Shown in pieces: positions 7,733 to 15,299 of a stretch of 64,000 nucleotides of DNA. The notes below the pieces were generated by a model that worked only from the letters and a program-made list of their open reading frames with translations, did not search any database and was not told the DNA's origin. The DNA comes from Firm-04 sp045617625 (GTDB taxonomy: Bacteria > Bacillota > Clostridia > Oscillospirales > Ruminococcaceae): the NCBI GenBank assembly GCA_045617625.1, contig JAZLJA010000059.1, positions 1-64,000 of the forward strand, in the 5' to 3' direction. Each line of letters starts with the position of its first letter. Positions within the stretch are counted from its first letter, which is position 1. The translations under genes were made by a program, and so were the position numbers.

Positions 7733-8134
7733 TCATTCAACCAATATGGTGATGGTTGGCGTATTATCTGCAATTATATCGATAATATGATCACAAGTGT
7801 ATACTCCATAGTGTGTTCCTCTACCCGGATAAGAATAATCTTCGGTATGAGCAATTACTAAATCATAGAAATCTATAAGTCTGGATTTTTCAAAAGTCAA
7901 AAGATAGTTACCTTTTCGTTTTTCATAATTATCCCAAACTGTATATGATTCGTTTCTTGTTAAGTGCATTATGTAGCTTTCAAATTCTATTTGCAGAGTA
8001 ATACCAGTATCTGTTATCAATTTTATCGTTAATGAATTTTTGGCATACCCTTCAATATTGATTCTTTCCTCACATGAAATCAGGTACGGAGGAACTTTTC
8101 CGAATTCATCATTATCTTTTCCAAAGCCAATCAA
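7733..8134 (-). CDS. Orphan protein of the inverted-repeat island, function unknown
   Basis: A 133-residue protein with no recognised domain. It is rich in beta-forming and aromatic residues, has no membrane segment or signal peptide, and is likely a small soluble beta-rich protein; no catalytic motif is visible. The start is a TTG with GAGGAGGAG six bases upstream. Codon use is strongly A/T biased, unlike every neighbouring gene, which suggests horizontal transfer. It is the only gene between the two inverted-repeat arms and is driven by a near-perfect sigma-A promoter 117 bases upstream. A small immunity- or antitoxin-like role would fit the size and context, but nothing in the sequence proves it. 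Confidence 0.6.
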   Translation of the reverse strand: MIGFGKDNDEFGKVPPYLISCEERINIEGYAKNSLTIKLITDTGITLQIEFESYIMHLTRNESYTVWDNYEKRKGNYLLTFEKSRLIDFYDLVIAHTEDYSYPGRGTHYGVYTCDHIIDIIADNTPTITILVE

Positions 8135-8250
8135 TATAAACTCCTCCTCAAATAATATGTAATAGGACTAATTAACTTAAATCACGGTTTAGTTCTGTTC
8201 GCCAAATTCATATTTTTAACTCTGTTAATTCCCGATTTATGTTCGTTACA

Positions 8251-8279
8251 ATTATAGCATAGCATTGCTGCATTGTCAA
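8251..8279 (-). promoter_or_regulatory. Consensus promoter of the island gene
   Basis: Minus strand: TTGACA, 17-base spacer, TATAAT preceded by TGC. Both boxes are perfect. It is followed by a leader of about 110 bases without recognised structure. Confidence 0.85.
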
Positions 8280-8282
8280 TAA

Positions 8283-8326
8283 AAACGCCATAGTACTTCT
8301 GACTGTAAATCAGAAATACTATGGCT
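8283..8326 (-). terminator. Terminator between the phage cluster and the island gene
   Basis: Minus strand: stem GCCATAGTA-CTGA type (8287-8325) followed by GTTTTTATT. It lies just upstream of the island promoter, so it would stop transcripts arriving from the phage cluster. Confidence 0.65.
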
Positions 8327-8408
8327 TAAAACTTCTATATGAGTCTCTTTCTTAGAGGGGTTCCCCGTGCCTTTGAAAAGGCTTGACTAAAACTTTTGAT
8401 ATGATAGC

Positions 8409-8500
8409 CGCATAAATAATGGGAATCCAAAGGGATAGTATCCCTTTGGCGGGAGTTTGGGAGCAACGCCCCCATTATCAATGCACCGCAGGCACAACAT
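8409..8500 (-). repeat. Copy 2 of the palindromic repeat, at the 3' end of the phage cluster
   Basis: Minus strand: TGCCTGCGGTGCATTGATAA then TGGG, a CCCCCGCCAAAGGGATAC-type block with the palindrome CCAAAGGGATACTATCCCTTTGG, and CCCATTATTTATGCGG, which is an imperfect inverted copy of the start. The first bases encode the last codons and stop of the hub-like gene. Confidence 0.75.
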
Positions 8501-9416
8501 TGCAGTACGAATCGAAATAGAACGTATCTTCCGTGACGACCCCATGCGCATCGCCCGTGATGACGATTCTGCTCACCCGATGATTCACAAACCCGTCATA
8601 CGCCACCGTGTCCTCCACATCTTCCCCCAGATACCCTCTGTACTGCACTGTTTTCGACACCAGCCTGCGATTACTGTTCGCAATACGAAATTTCAGCGCA
8701 TCATCAGGCTCATAGAGGAACTGCCTGTCGAACAGCATCTGCTTGACCCGCACGATGCCCCGCGCCGCCGCATCGGGGTTCGACCGCGTAAACGTCCCGT
8801 AGGTATCGTCGATATCCGCCATATCCACGCGTGAAACGATCGTGGTCGTATCGCCGCCGCAGCCTGTTGCGATGACGTCCTCCTCCGCGATGACAAACGG
8901 CACTGCCGCCGATTTCGGCGTGACGCGCAGGGCATTGCACGCATTGACGTAAGGTGCGCCGCCGTTGAGCTTGAAGTTATAGGCGCAGATGGCGTCCCAC
9001 ATGGGGGTATTATTTTTGACGTAGATGTAGTTCAGTTGGGAGATTCCGCTTTCGTAGGTGACGTGCGGGAGCTGATAGGTTTCCATCAGCGATGCGAGTG
9101 TGACGTTGAGATGCACACCCGGCACGAGCTGATTTTGCAGCAGCACCTCAGAAAATCCTCTGGAAACGATGTGTGCGGCAGTCTGGTTTTCCTCTGTTCT
9201 GATGGAAAATTCGCGCAAACTGCCGTCATGCAGGGTAATGCCGTCCAGCGTGAACACGGCGCGTGCAAACCCCTGCGGATTTGCGGCGTTGAACAGGAAA
9301 TCGGCGATGAGGCTGTCAAACGGCTGATAGCGTTCGCGGCGATGGGAAAACCGAATGCAGTCAGTGAGTGTGACGGCAGTGCCGTCTGTGCGATAAAGCG
9401 TGATGGAAGCGTTCAA
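8478..9416 (-). CDS. Baseplate hub-like phage protein (XkdQ/YqbQ type)
   Basis: A 312-residue protein. Its layout, a beta-rich N-terminal part followed by a segment resembling the XkdQ/YqbQ hub (LASLMETYQLP, LNYIYVKNNTPMWDAICAYN, then a beta-rich end), suggests the central baseplate hub family that sits under the tail tube. The match is by general pattern, so moderate confidence. The start is a TTG whose bases overlap the stop of the gene before it (TTGA), with GGAGGTGG seven bases upstream. The last codons and stop (VPAVH-stop) are written in the host repeat. It is the final gene of the cluster, with no tail tube or fibre genes around it. Confidence 0.6.
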   Translation of the reverse strand: MNASITLYRTDGTAVTLTDCIRFSHRRERYQPFDSLIADFLFNAANPQGFARAVFTLDGITLHDGSLREFSIRTEENQTAAHIVSRGFSEVLLQNQLVPGVHLNVTLASLMETYQLPHVTYESGISQLNYIYVKNNTPMWDAICAYNFKLNGGAPYVNACNALRVTPKSAAVPFVIAEEDVIATGCGGDTTTIVSRVDMADIDDTYGTFTRSNPDAAARGIVRVKQMLFDRQFLYEPDDALKFRIANSNRRLVSKTVQYRGYLGEDVEDTVAYDGFVNHRVSRIVITGDAHGVVTEDTFYFDSYCNVVPAVH

Positions 9417-9808
9417 TTCGGCTCCACCTCCCCCGTGAGCGAGCCGCACAGTCTGACCTTGACCTGAAAGCAGCGTTCCTGCGCCGATTTTTCAAGGGTA
9501 TAATCGCGCAGAGTCATGTTTGCGAAGGTCATGCCGTCGAAGGTGAAGCTGAACGGCGTCAGGTTTTCGATTGCCTCGCGTAAAGTCTCGCGCAGGTCAA
9601 AGGCATCCTCCGAGAGGAAAATGCCGCACGCGGAGAGTTCGCAGGGCAGCAGTCCGAGCACGTTCTCGCTGCATACGCCGTCGATGAGTGTGGTGCGGAG
9701 TTCGGGGCGTTTCATGGCAAGCCGATAGGATTCGGCGCGCATGGCAAAGTCCCCGAAGCTGAGCATCACGGGTTCTTTGGTGACAAAAAGATGCTGTTCA
9801 AAGGGCAT
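9413..9808 (-). CDS. Phage cluster protein, 131 residues, probable tail/baseplate component
   Basis: No family recognised. It is a soluble, beta-rich protein: the C-terminal half (FTFDGMTFANMTLRDYTLEK then FQVKVRLCG) alternates hydrophobic and polar residues as phage tail and baseplate proteins often do. AAGGAGG lies 11 bases before the ATG, inside the end of the preceding gene. Its stop overlaps the TTG start of the hub-like gene, so the two are translationally coupled. Role inferred only from position directly before the hub-like gene. Confidence 0.55.
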   Translation of the reverse strand: MPFEQHLFVTKEPVMLSFGDFAMRAESYRLAMKRPELRTTLIDGVCSENVLGLLPCELSACGIFLSEDAFDLRETLREAIENLTPFSFTFDGMTFANMTLRDYTLEKSAQERCFQVKVRLCGSLTGEVEPN

Positions 9809-9814
9809 GGCGGA

Positions 9815-10237
9815 TCATTCCTCCTTCGTGAGATAGGGTGTGCGGGCGACGAATCCGCGGATGACGCAGTCGCCGCGCATGACCATGCGGCCGAGTTTCG
9901 CGTCGAATTCGGGGGCATGGAGTGAAATACTCCGCACATCGAAGCCGCCATCAATGAGATTCGGGATGATGAACACCTCAAAGGCGGCAGAGAGCGCGGC
10001 GAGAGGGCGTTCGGGGGGCTGCATCATGCGCATCCGCAGATGGAGGTCAACGGGGAAAGCGTCGCCGCCGCAGAAAGCCGCAGGGGGGTGATATTCCGCG
10101 TGTTCCAGTGCGATGAGCAGCGATGGCTTGATAAGCGCGGGGTGAATGGGCACATTGGGGTATTCGATTTGCGCGTCGATGGAATCCGAGCAGAGTTCTT
10201 CGGCGAAGTTTTCGAGAAACGTGGCAAAATACGCCAT
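9815..10237 (-). CDS. Phage cluster protein, 140 residues, possible tail terminator/completion protein
   Basis: Not firmly recognised. The pattern, an N-terminal helix, a short beta element, then VDLHLRMRMMQPPERPLAAL and a beta-rich C-terminus ending near FVARTPYLTKEE, is reminiscent of tail completion or terminator proteins that close the connector and start the tail. AAGGAGG lies ten bases upstream of the ATG. It follows the connector-like gene by 45 bases and precedes the next gene by six. No membrane segment or signal peptide. The role is an inference from size and gene order. Confidence 0.55.
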   Translation of the reverse strand: MAYFATFLENFAEELCSDSIDAQIEYPNVPIHPALIKPSLLIALEHAEYHPPAAFCGGDAFPVDLHLRMRMMQPPERPLAALSAAFEVFIIPNLIDGGFDVRSISLHAPEFDAKLGRMVMRGDCVIRGFVARTPYLTKEE

Positions 10238-10282
10238 GCAGAAAGTGCCTCCTTTCGGGAGCGGTCAGTGGAGGGGGGAGGA

Positions 10283-10636
10283 TCAGCGAATGCCCGTAAA
10301 GACAAAGCGGCGGTCGGTGAGCAGGTCGGCAGCGGCGGCACGAAACTCCGCGACGAGGTGTTCGGCAAGACCGCAGGGCACGGAGTCGTCGTGTTGTTTT
10401 GCGAGATTTCCTGCGTAGGTGTGAGAAATGCCGCTTTTCGCCGCGAGAAACTGTGTGTACCGCAGATTGCCGAGTGCCGCGCAGTAGTAGCTGAGGCGGT
10501 CGTCGTCGGGTGCGATGCCGTCTTTGCATTCGCTGCGCACTTCGCTGATGGCGGCGTCGAGAAACACGAGGAACGGGGAATCGGCGGTCAGCCCCGTGAA
10601 CAGGGTAAACAGCCGCAGACAGGACGCGAAGTTCAC
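10283..10636 (-). CDS. Phage head-tail connector-like protein
   Basis: A 117-residue, mostly helical protein starting at a GTG whose bases overlap the protease stop (GTGA), with AAAGGCGG nine bases upstream. Small helical proteins encoded after the capsid and protease genes in this type of phage block form the head-tail connector ring (YqbG-like or gp6-like). The segment RLSYYCAALGNLRYTQFLAA is the most distinctive. The upstream in-frame extension to 10678 lies within the protease gene and has no ribosome-binding site. Family assignment is positional and tentative. Confidence 0.55.
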   Translation of the reverse strand: MNFASCLRLFTLFTGLTADSPFLVFLDAAISEVRSECKDGIAPDDDRLSYYCAALGNLRYTQFLAAKSGISHTYAGNLAKQHDDSVPCGLAEHLVAEFRAAAADLLTDRRFVFTGIR

Positions 10637-11553
10637 TGCAAATCGCCGCCTTTCTGATTGCGCATCTGAAAATCGCACATCTTCGCGGATTTTGATGCAG
10701 TATCGTGTGCAGGGAAAAGCTGTGAGCCTGCCTCGTGCTTTGCGTTTCCGCCGCGATACTGTTCACCGATCAGGAGCGATTCGCGCAGGGAAAGGAGAGC
10801 GGGAACGTCCATGTGAACGGTAGAATCCGCGAGGGCTTTGGCACAGGCAGATTCACCGCCGCGGTAGCAAAGGCGCACGACATCTCTGCGCAGCACCTCC
10901 GAGACTTTGTCGAGGGTGTCGTTTGCGGAGTCGAGGGCTTGTTCGAGCATACGGGTTTCGGCGTCGTGCAGGGTGTCGGAGCCGCCGAGGGTTTTGGTGA
11001 CGCCGGCGTGTTTCTGGGCAGGCACGGCGACAAAGCTCCATTCGTAGGCATCGGAAATGCCGTCGAGGGTGCAGAAGCAGGGTGCGCCGTGATAGGAACG
11101 CCCCTTGATATGTCCGCAGGGTTTCTGGAGTCTGTTTGTGCCGCAGACAGAGCAGATCTGCTGAGAAGCGGCGCAGGAAATGGAGACTTCCTTTTTGATG
11201 CCCGCGTCGATCTCGCGGATGAGGTCGGCGTTCGCGTCGGTGCGAACCATGTAGGCGTGTGCCTTGAGGAATTGATAGGGCTTGCCGTGTCTGGTTTTGC
11301 GGCTGTTGTCGGTGACGAGTTCGGTCTGGAAGATGCGTGCGGTCTGATTCTGGGATGAGGGGTTGTGGTCGAAGATGCCCGTGACGCCGACAAAGAGTTT
11401 TTGCAGGCTGATAAGGGCATTTTCGGAAAAGCATTCGCCGTCGCGGTCGATGTCATTGTCGCAGAGGACGACGTCAAAGAGATAGACTTCATCGAGGGAG
11501 TGCTGACGGCGGGTAAAGGCGTTGAGTGCGGTGAGCAGGTCGGGATTCGGCAT
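10633..11553 (-). CDS. Phage prohead protease-like protein (XkdF-like) with a zinc-ribbon insert
   Basis: A 306-residue protein encoded next to the major capsid gene. The N-terminal region (VYLFDVVLCDNDIDRDGE, then GIFDHNP) and the later KKEVSIS segment look like the His and Ser of the HK97-type prohead protease fold (His63 and Ser124 or Ser126). Directly after the serine is a Cys/His cluster, C134-x2-C137, C146-GH and C159-x-C161, probably a bound zinc. The C-terminal third is helical and may serve as scaffold. AAAGGAGG precedes the ATG by six bases. Unlike PBSX, the gene lies after the capsid gene rather than before it. Confidence 0.65.
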   Translation of the reverse strand: MPNPDLLTALNAFTRRQHSLDEVYLFDVVLCDNDIDRDGECFSENALISLQKLFVGVTGIFDHNPSSQNQTARIFQTELVTDNSRKTRHGKPYQFLKAHAYMVRTDANADLIREIDAGIKKEVSISCAASQQICSVCGTNRLQKPCGHIKGRSYHGAPCFCTLDGISDAYEWSFVAVPAQKHAGVTKTLGGSDTLHDAETRMLEQALDSANDTLDKVSEVLRRDVVRLCYRGGESACAKALADSTVHMDVPALLSLRESLLIGEQYRGGNAKHEAGSQLFPAHDTASKSAKMCDFQMRNQKGGDLQ

Positions 11554-11606
11554 ATGGAACCTCCTTTTTGTTTGGGACAGAAATCAAGTTCCTCTCTGTG
11601 CGTGAA

Positions 11607-11672
11607 GCTGGGGCAGTGGGGCGTTTCGTTGTCTGCGGACAGTGCCCCCTTGCAAATGCGCCGCAGGCACCT
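11607..11672 (-). repeat. Copy 3 of the palindromic repeat, partial, between capsid and protease genes
   Basis: Minus strand: GTGCCTGCGGCGCATTTGCA then AGGGGGC, matching the start of copies 2 and 5, followed by a diverged palindromic part with GGGGC / GCCCC arms. It starts four bases after the capsid stop. Confidence 0.6.
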
Positions 11673-11675
11673 GAT

Positions 11676-12653
11676 TCAGCTTGCGGAAGTCCAGTCAAGC
11701 ACAGCGGTTGCGCCGCTCATGAGGGGCTGGAAACCGACGCGAACAGAAACGGCGATGCGGTCGAGCTGGCAGTTGATGAGCTGATCGGTTTCGAGCAGCA
11801 CATCGGAGCCCGTGACGCATTCGAGGGCGAAATCCTTGGAAATGCCGATGATGGTGGTGTCGGAAAGGGAAGCATCCTTGAGGAGTTTGGGGCCGAAAGG
11901 CAGGCGAATGACGCCGTTTGCATCGACAGGGTGATCTTCCATTTCGCTCATTGCAAGGATGGCGGCAACATTGGTCGGCGAAGCGATCATGGTGGTCATG
12001 TCGTAGTCGGAGAATTCGCTGTAGAGTGCAACGAGGTCGTCGTAGTCGAGCGCATCGCCGGCGATGGTGATAGGTGTGACCGAGCCTGCGAGTTCCTCAA
12101 GGGCAGCGCCCGCGATGGCAGCGGCGAGTTTGCGTCCGATGGCACGCAGGGTGACGGCGAACACATCAATGCGCTGCTGGCGCACGATCTCGTAGGAAGC
12201 GGTAATGACGCGTCCATACTTGTTGAGCGTGATGCTGACGGTCGATTCGGTGATGGCAGTGACGTTGAGGTCGTCGCCCTGATCGAATGTATCGTCGTAG
12301 TCGCCGTCTGTTTCGTCGATGTCGAAGCCTTTATAGGAGGTGCCGTTTGTGGCGGTGACAGTGGCGCAGAGTTCGGGGAGGATAGATTCCTCCATACCCT
12401 GTTTGACGGCGCGGCGAATGAATTCGGGGAAAAGGACGGCGCTTTCGGTGGTGGAGTAGAATTTATCGACTTTATCGCAGTGTTCGCCGCTGAGGTGGAT
12501 ATCGAAGCGTTTGAGCTGACGTTCAAAGGCGTCGAGGGAAGCGAGAGGGGTGCCTGCGTACTGATCGGAGGGATCAGCGGCTTCGAGCGCGTCGCAGAAG
12601 GACTGATTTGCGAGGTGATACATACCTTTTTCGAGTTTCACAGTATCGTACAT
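11676..12653 (-). CDS. Phage major capsid protein (HK97 fold, XkdG-like)
   Basis: A 325-residue protein. The long N-terminal helical part, the central PITIAGDALDYDDLVALYSE, the conserved YDMTTMIASPTNVAAIL strand-helix and the SDTTIIGISKDFALEC stretch near the C-terminus fit the HK97-fold capsid proteins of the PBSX XkdG type. The ATG at 12653 is used because AAAGGAG lies seven bases before it; upstream in-frame codons belong to the spacer. No separate scaffold gene is visible. It is preceded by a 187-base gap that contains a host repeat, the largest gap in the cluster. Confidence 0.8.
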   Translation of the reverse strand: MYDTVKLEKGMYHLANQSFCDALEAADPSDQYAGTPLASLDAFERQLKRFDIHLSGEHCDKVDKFYSTTESAVLFPEFIRRAVKQGMEESILPELCATVTATNGTSYKGFDIDETDGDYDDTFDQGDDLNVTAITESTVSITLNKYGRVITASYEIVRQQRIDVFAVTLRAIGRKLAAAIAGAALEELAGSVTPITIAGDALDYDDLVALYSEFSDYDMTTMIASPTNVAAILAMSEMEDHPVDANGVIRLPFGPKLLKDASLSDTTIIGISKDFALECVTGSDVLLETDQLINCQLDRIAVSVRVGFQPLMSGATAVLDWTSAS

Positions 12654-12731
12654 AAGCGTACTCCTTTCAAAAAAGCACATTCGTATTTTACATACACAGC
12701 ATGGCAAAAACTTTTGTGATGGGCACCGTAC

Positions 12732-12848
12732 AATCCCTTATAATGGGATAGTATCCCTTTGGCGGGGGTTTGGGGGCGGCATATTTGCGAAGCAAACTGC
12801 CCCGTTTCGCTTTGCGAAACATGGGCACCCCCATAATAATTCACTGCG
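12732..12848 (-). repeat. Copy 4 of the palindromic repeat, long form, between portal and capsid genes
   Basis: Minus strand: TTATTATGGGGGTGCCCATG, then palindromes GTTTCGCAAAGCGAAAC and GTTTGCTTCGCAAA, a GCCGCCCCCAAACCCCCGCC block, and AAAGGGATACTATCCC. This is the same module order as copy 8 at 43388-43535. It begins at the portal stop codon. Confidence 0.85.
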
Positions 12849-14013
12849 ACAGTTCCGCCTCGATTTTCCGCGCCTGCGCGTTTTTCAGTCTTGCGTCGGC
12901 AAGTTCCGTCTCGTCCTGCAAGTTGATCGCGTCCCAGACGACCGTCACATCGTCCTCGAATCCCGCACTGCGCAGCACGGCAGCACCGATTCTCTCCAGC
13001 ACAGGCGAAAGCACCCTGCGGAAATATTCGAGTTCCGAGGTGAGAATATCCGCCTGCTGTGAGGACATTCTCTCCGTCGTTGACCACGAAAAACCGAGCA
13101 GAAACGGCGGAATCGAAAGCTTTGCAACGATTTGTTCGAGCAGCTGCCGCACAGGCACATTGGTGTCAAACAGTTGATTTTCCGCGCCGATGACTCTGAT
13201 ATCCACATCACCGACCGCGACAAAATCCTGCACCTCGCCGTATTCCGCCGCGTGAATACCGTTTGACCACGCATCGGCGATTTCCTTTGCGTGATGCTGT
13301 GCGAAAGCGGCAGAGCCCGCATCAGGGCGATATGTCACGGCATATCGGACATTACCTGCGCGGTCGTAGTTTTGCCCGATGCACTCGAAAATGCGCAGCA
13401 AAATGCGTGAGATCGCAGGCAGACCGCGGAGCACCGAGACACCGTAGATGCCGGCGGGCGGGGGCGAAAGTGCCGCAAACAGGATGTTTTCGGGGTGTGC
13501 GAGCGGCCTTGCGTCCTGATCGTTTTCGCTCCGCAGATAGAATTTGCACGAAGCAGGTGAATCTGCACGAATGTCGAGGATTCTGGGATGTGCAGTCAGC
13601 AGGGCGATTGGGGCGTCGCTTTCTTCATCGCGGATGAGTTCGCCCACCGCATTGCCGTAGGTGAGCAGCGAGTCGAGCATCTGGTCGGCGAACGCTTGGA
13701 GCGAGCAGCCTGCCGCGTTGACGGGCACATGGTCGGCAAACCGTGTGAGCAATGCCTGCGCCTGCGGATTCTCGGTTTGCAGATGAAAGCCGCCGCAAAG
13801 TCTGACGATTTTTTGCAATGCCGCATCGACAACGGGCACAGCGAATCGCAGCGCGTCATAGAGCTGCCATTCTGCGGGGGATGGGGGCGGCGGCGCACAA
13901 AGCGGTAACGTCTGAGCGGGTGACGGTGCGGCGCGTTTGGGAGCCATCAGCAGCGGAAACTCCGCATCAACGGGTTTTCGCTGCTTTTTTGGCGGATGAA
14001 AGGGTGAATGCAA
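12841..14013 (-). CDS. Phage portal protein
   Basis: A 390-residue portal, the dodecameric ring through which DNA is packaged and ejected. Typical features: variable Pro-rich N-terminus, the segment LQAFADQMLDSLLTYGNAVG, then EYGEVQDF, followed by the conserved FDTNVPVRQLLEQIVAKLSI and PPFLLGFS with the later MSSQQADILTSELEYFRRVL helix. The TTG start has GGAGG seven bases upstream. It follows the terminase by 14 bases. The stop falls at the edge of a host repeat. It is on the short side for portals, but the order of conserved blocks is complete. Confidence 0.85.
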   Translation of the reverse strand: MHSPFHPPKKQRKPVDAEFPLLMAPKRAAPSPAQTLPLCAPPPPSPAEWQLYDALRFAVPVVDAALQKIVRLCGGFHLQTENPQAQALLTRFADHVPVNAAGCSLQAFADQMLDSLLTYGNAVGELIRDEESDAPIALLTAHPRILDIRADSPASCKFYLRSENDQDARPLAHPENILFAALSPPPAGIYGVSVLRGLPAISRILLRIFECIGQNYDRAGNVRYAVTYRPDAGSAAFAQHHAKEIADAWSNGIHAAEYGEVQDFVAVGDVDIRVIGAENQLFDTNVPVRQLLEQIVAKLSIPPFLLGFSWSTTERMSSQQADILTSELEYFRRVLSPVLERIGAAVLRSAGFEDDVTVVWDAINLQDETELADARLKNAQARKIEAELSQ

Positions 14014-14027
14014 GACAAAGCCTCCTT

Positions 14028-15299
14028 TCAGGTTCCCGCATCAGCGTGTCGGGCAAGGGAAGCGACGAAAAAGGGTTCTTGTTCGGCGCGGTCGAGCACC
14101 GTGCTGACAAAATAGCGGATATCGTCCATAGCGTGATCGTTTTCCTTGACGGGTGCATCGACGCCTGCGTGTTCGTCCCACGAATAGAGGGAGAATTCGC
14201 GTAAGGTGTCTTTGCATTGGGGGCTGATGCGGATTTTCTCTCCGCGAATTGCGTCAGCGACGCGGTGGATGCCGCTCAGCACATCATTTTTTGCAGGCAC
14301 CACGGTGAATTTGCCGTGTCTGCGGATGCAGGTGATGAAGCTTGCGGCGGAGGGGTCAACCACAATCTGTTCGATGGGCAGGTCGCCTGCGAGGGCAGCG
14401 AGGGCGAGATAGTGTTCCTCATCCGTTTTGGGGCAGCCGACTTTCCGCGCATCGTAATAGGATTCCGCGATACGGTACCAGCAATCATGGCAAAGACCCC
14501 AAAGCCCAAACGAGGCGGGATTCATCGTACCGTAATCGCAGGAGATCACAAATCGCACACAGGGTTCGGGCGGGAGCGCGATGTGTCGGTCAGGGGAAAA
14601 CATGGGATAGACAAGACCTTGTGCGGCAGTCCAGATGCCTTTGATGTACCTGTCGTAGAATGCGCCGTCGTAGAGCCGTTCATAGCGTGCGCGGATGGCA
14701 GGGGTGAGGGCAGCGTTATCCTCCATGGTGAAGTGCAGATAGAGGGCATTTTTCTGCTTTGCCATGAGGATCCATTCACGATAGAACCAGTGGGAGGGCT
14801 TATCGGGGTTGCAGGAAAACCAGATCTTGGAATGCGGCACGGAGCATCTTGCGAGTGCCTGTTCCACGAAGGATTTGGGCATGAGCGCAACTTCATCGAG
14901 CAGCAGCCCTGCGAGGGTGATGCCCTGAATGAGTGCGGCAGAGCTTTCATCCTTGCCGCCGAAGCAGTAAAAACGGTTTGTGTGCCCGCCGATGGAAATA
15001 TCGAGAAAGCCTTTGGAGGGTTTGTCCGTCACCTGAAATCCGAGCAGAGAAAGCTGCTGCATGAGGGGCGTGACGAGATTGCGGCGCAGAGCCGTGAGGG
15101 TTTTGCCGCAAAGCGCGAAGGTCTGCTGATGGAATTTGGAGGAAGCCCAGATCACAAACCCGAGGGCGAGGGCAGTGGTCTTGCCCGAGCGAATGGCGCC
15201 GTCGCAGATGATGGCGTCAAAGTGTTTGGTGTCGGGCTGCATCCACCAGTTCAGCACTCTTCTCTGCTTGGCGGAAAAGGGGAGCGGGGTCAAGGTCAT
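14028..15299 (-). CDS. Phage terminase large subunit (PBSX XtmB type)
   Basis: A 423-residue DNA-packaging motor with both activities intact. ATPase: Walker A GAIRSGKT (residues 34-41), Walker B LLLDE (132-136), coupling motif SCNPD (162-166). RuvC-like nuclease: Asp255 in CDYGTMN, Asp315 in VVDPS and the DHAMDDIRYF acidic cluster near 388-393. It would cut and pump DNA into a procapsid. GAGGAGG lies upstream; start is either ATG 15299 or the TTG just before it. It overlaps the end of the small-subunit gene by about 80 bases. All catalytic residues being intact argues against recent decay. Confidence 0.92.
   Translation of the reverse strand: MTLTPLPFSAKQRRVLNWWMQPDTKHFDAIICDGAIRSGKTTALALGFVIWASSKFHQQTFALCGKTLTALRRNLVTPLMQQLSLLGFQVTDKPSKGFLDISIGGHTNRFYCFGGKDESSAALIQGITLAGLLLDEVALMPKSFVEQALARCSVPHSKIWFSCNPDKPSHWFYREWILMAKQKNALYLHFTMEDNAALTPAIRARYERLYDGAFYDRYIKGIWTAAQGLVYPMFSPDRHIALPPEPCVRFVISCDYGTMNPASFGLWGLCHDCWYRIAESYYDARKVGCPKTDEEHYLALAALAGDLPIEQIVVDPSAASFITCIRRHGKFTVVPAKNDVLSGIHRVADAIRGEKIRISPQCKDTLREFSLYSWDEHAGVDAPVKENDHAMDDIRYFVSTVLDRAEQEPFFVASLARHADAGT

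Larger units (their letters stand above)
7604..8366. mobile_element. AT-rich island bounded by 39-bp inverted repeats
   Basis: Left arm 7604-7642 and right arm 8328-8366 are inverted copies: 32 of 39 positions match, with the outer ten bases GGGGAACCCC and inner thirteen bases ATATAGAAGTTTT identical. The 763-bp unit is much richer in A+T than its neighbours and carries one orphan gene, a consensus promoter and a terminator. It looks like a non-autonomous mobile element with a passenger gene. No transposase is present and I cannot recognise a target duplication. Confidence 0.65.

Noticed and set aside
8457..8834. 125-codon plus-strand ORF over the hub-like gene
   Set aside because: Antisense to the hub-like gene and starting in a repeat; no family pattern.
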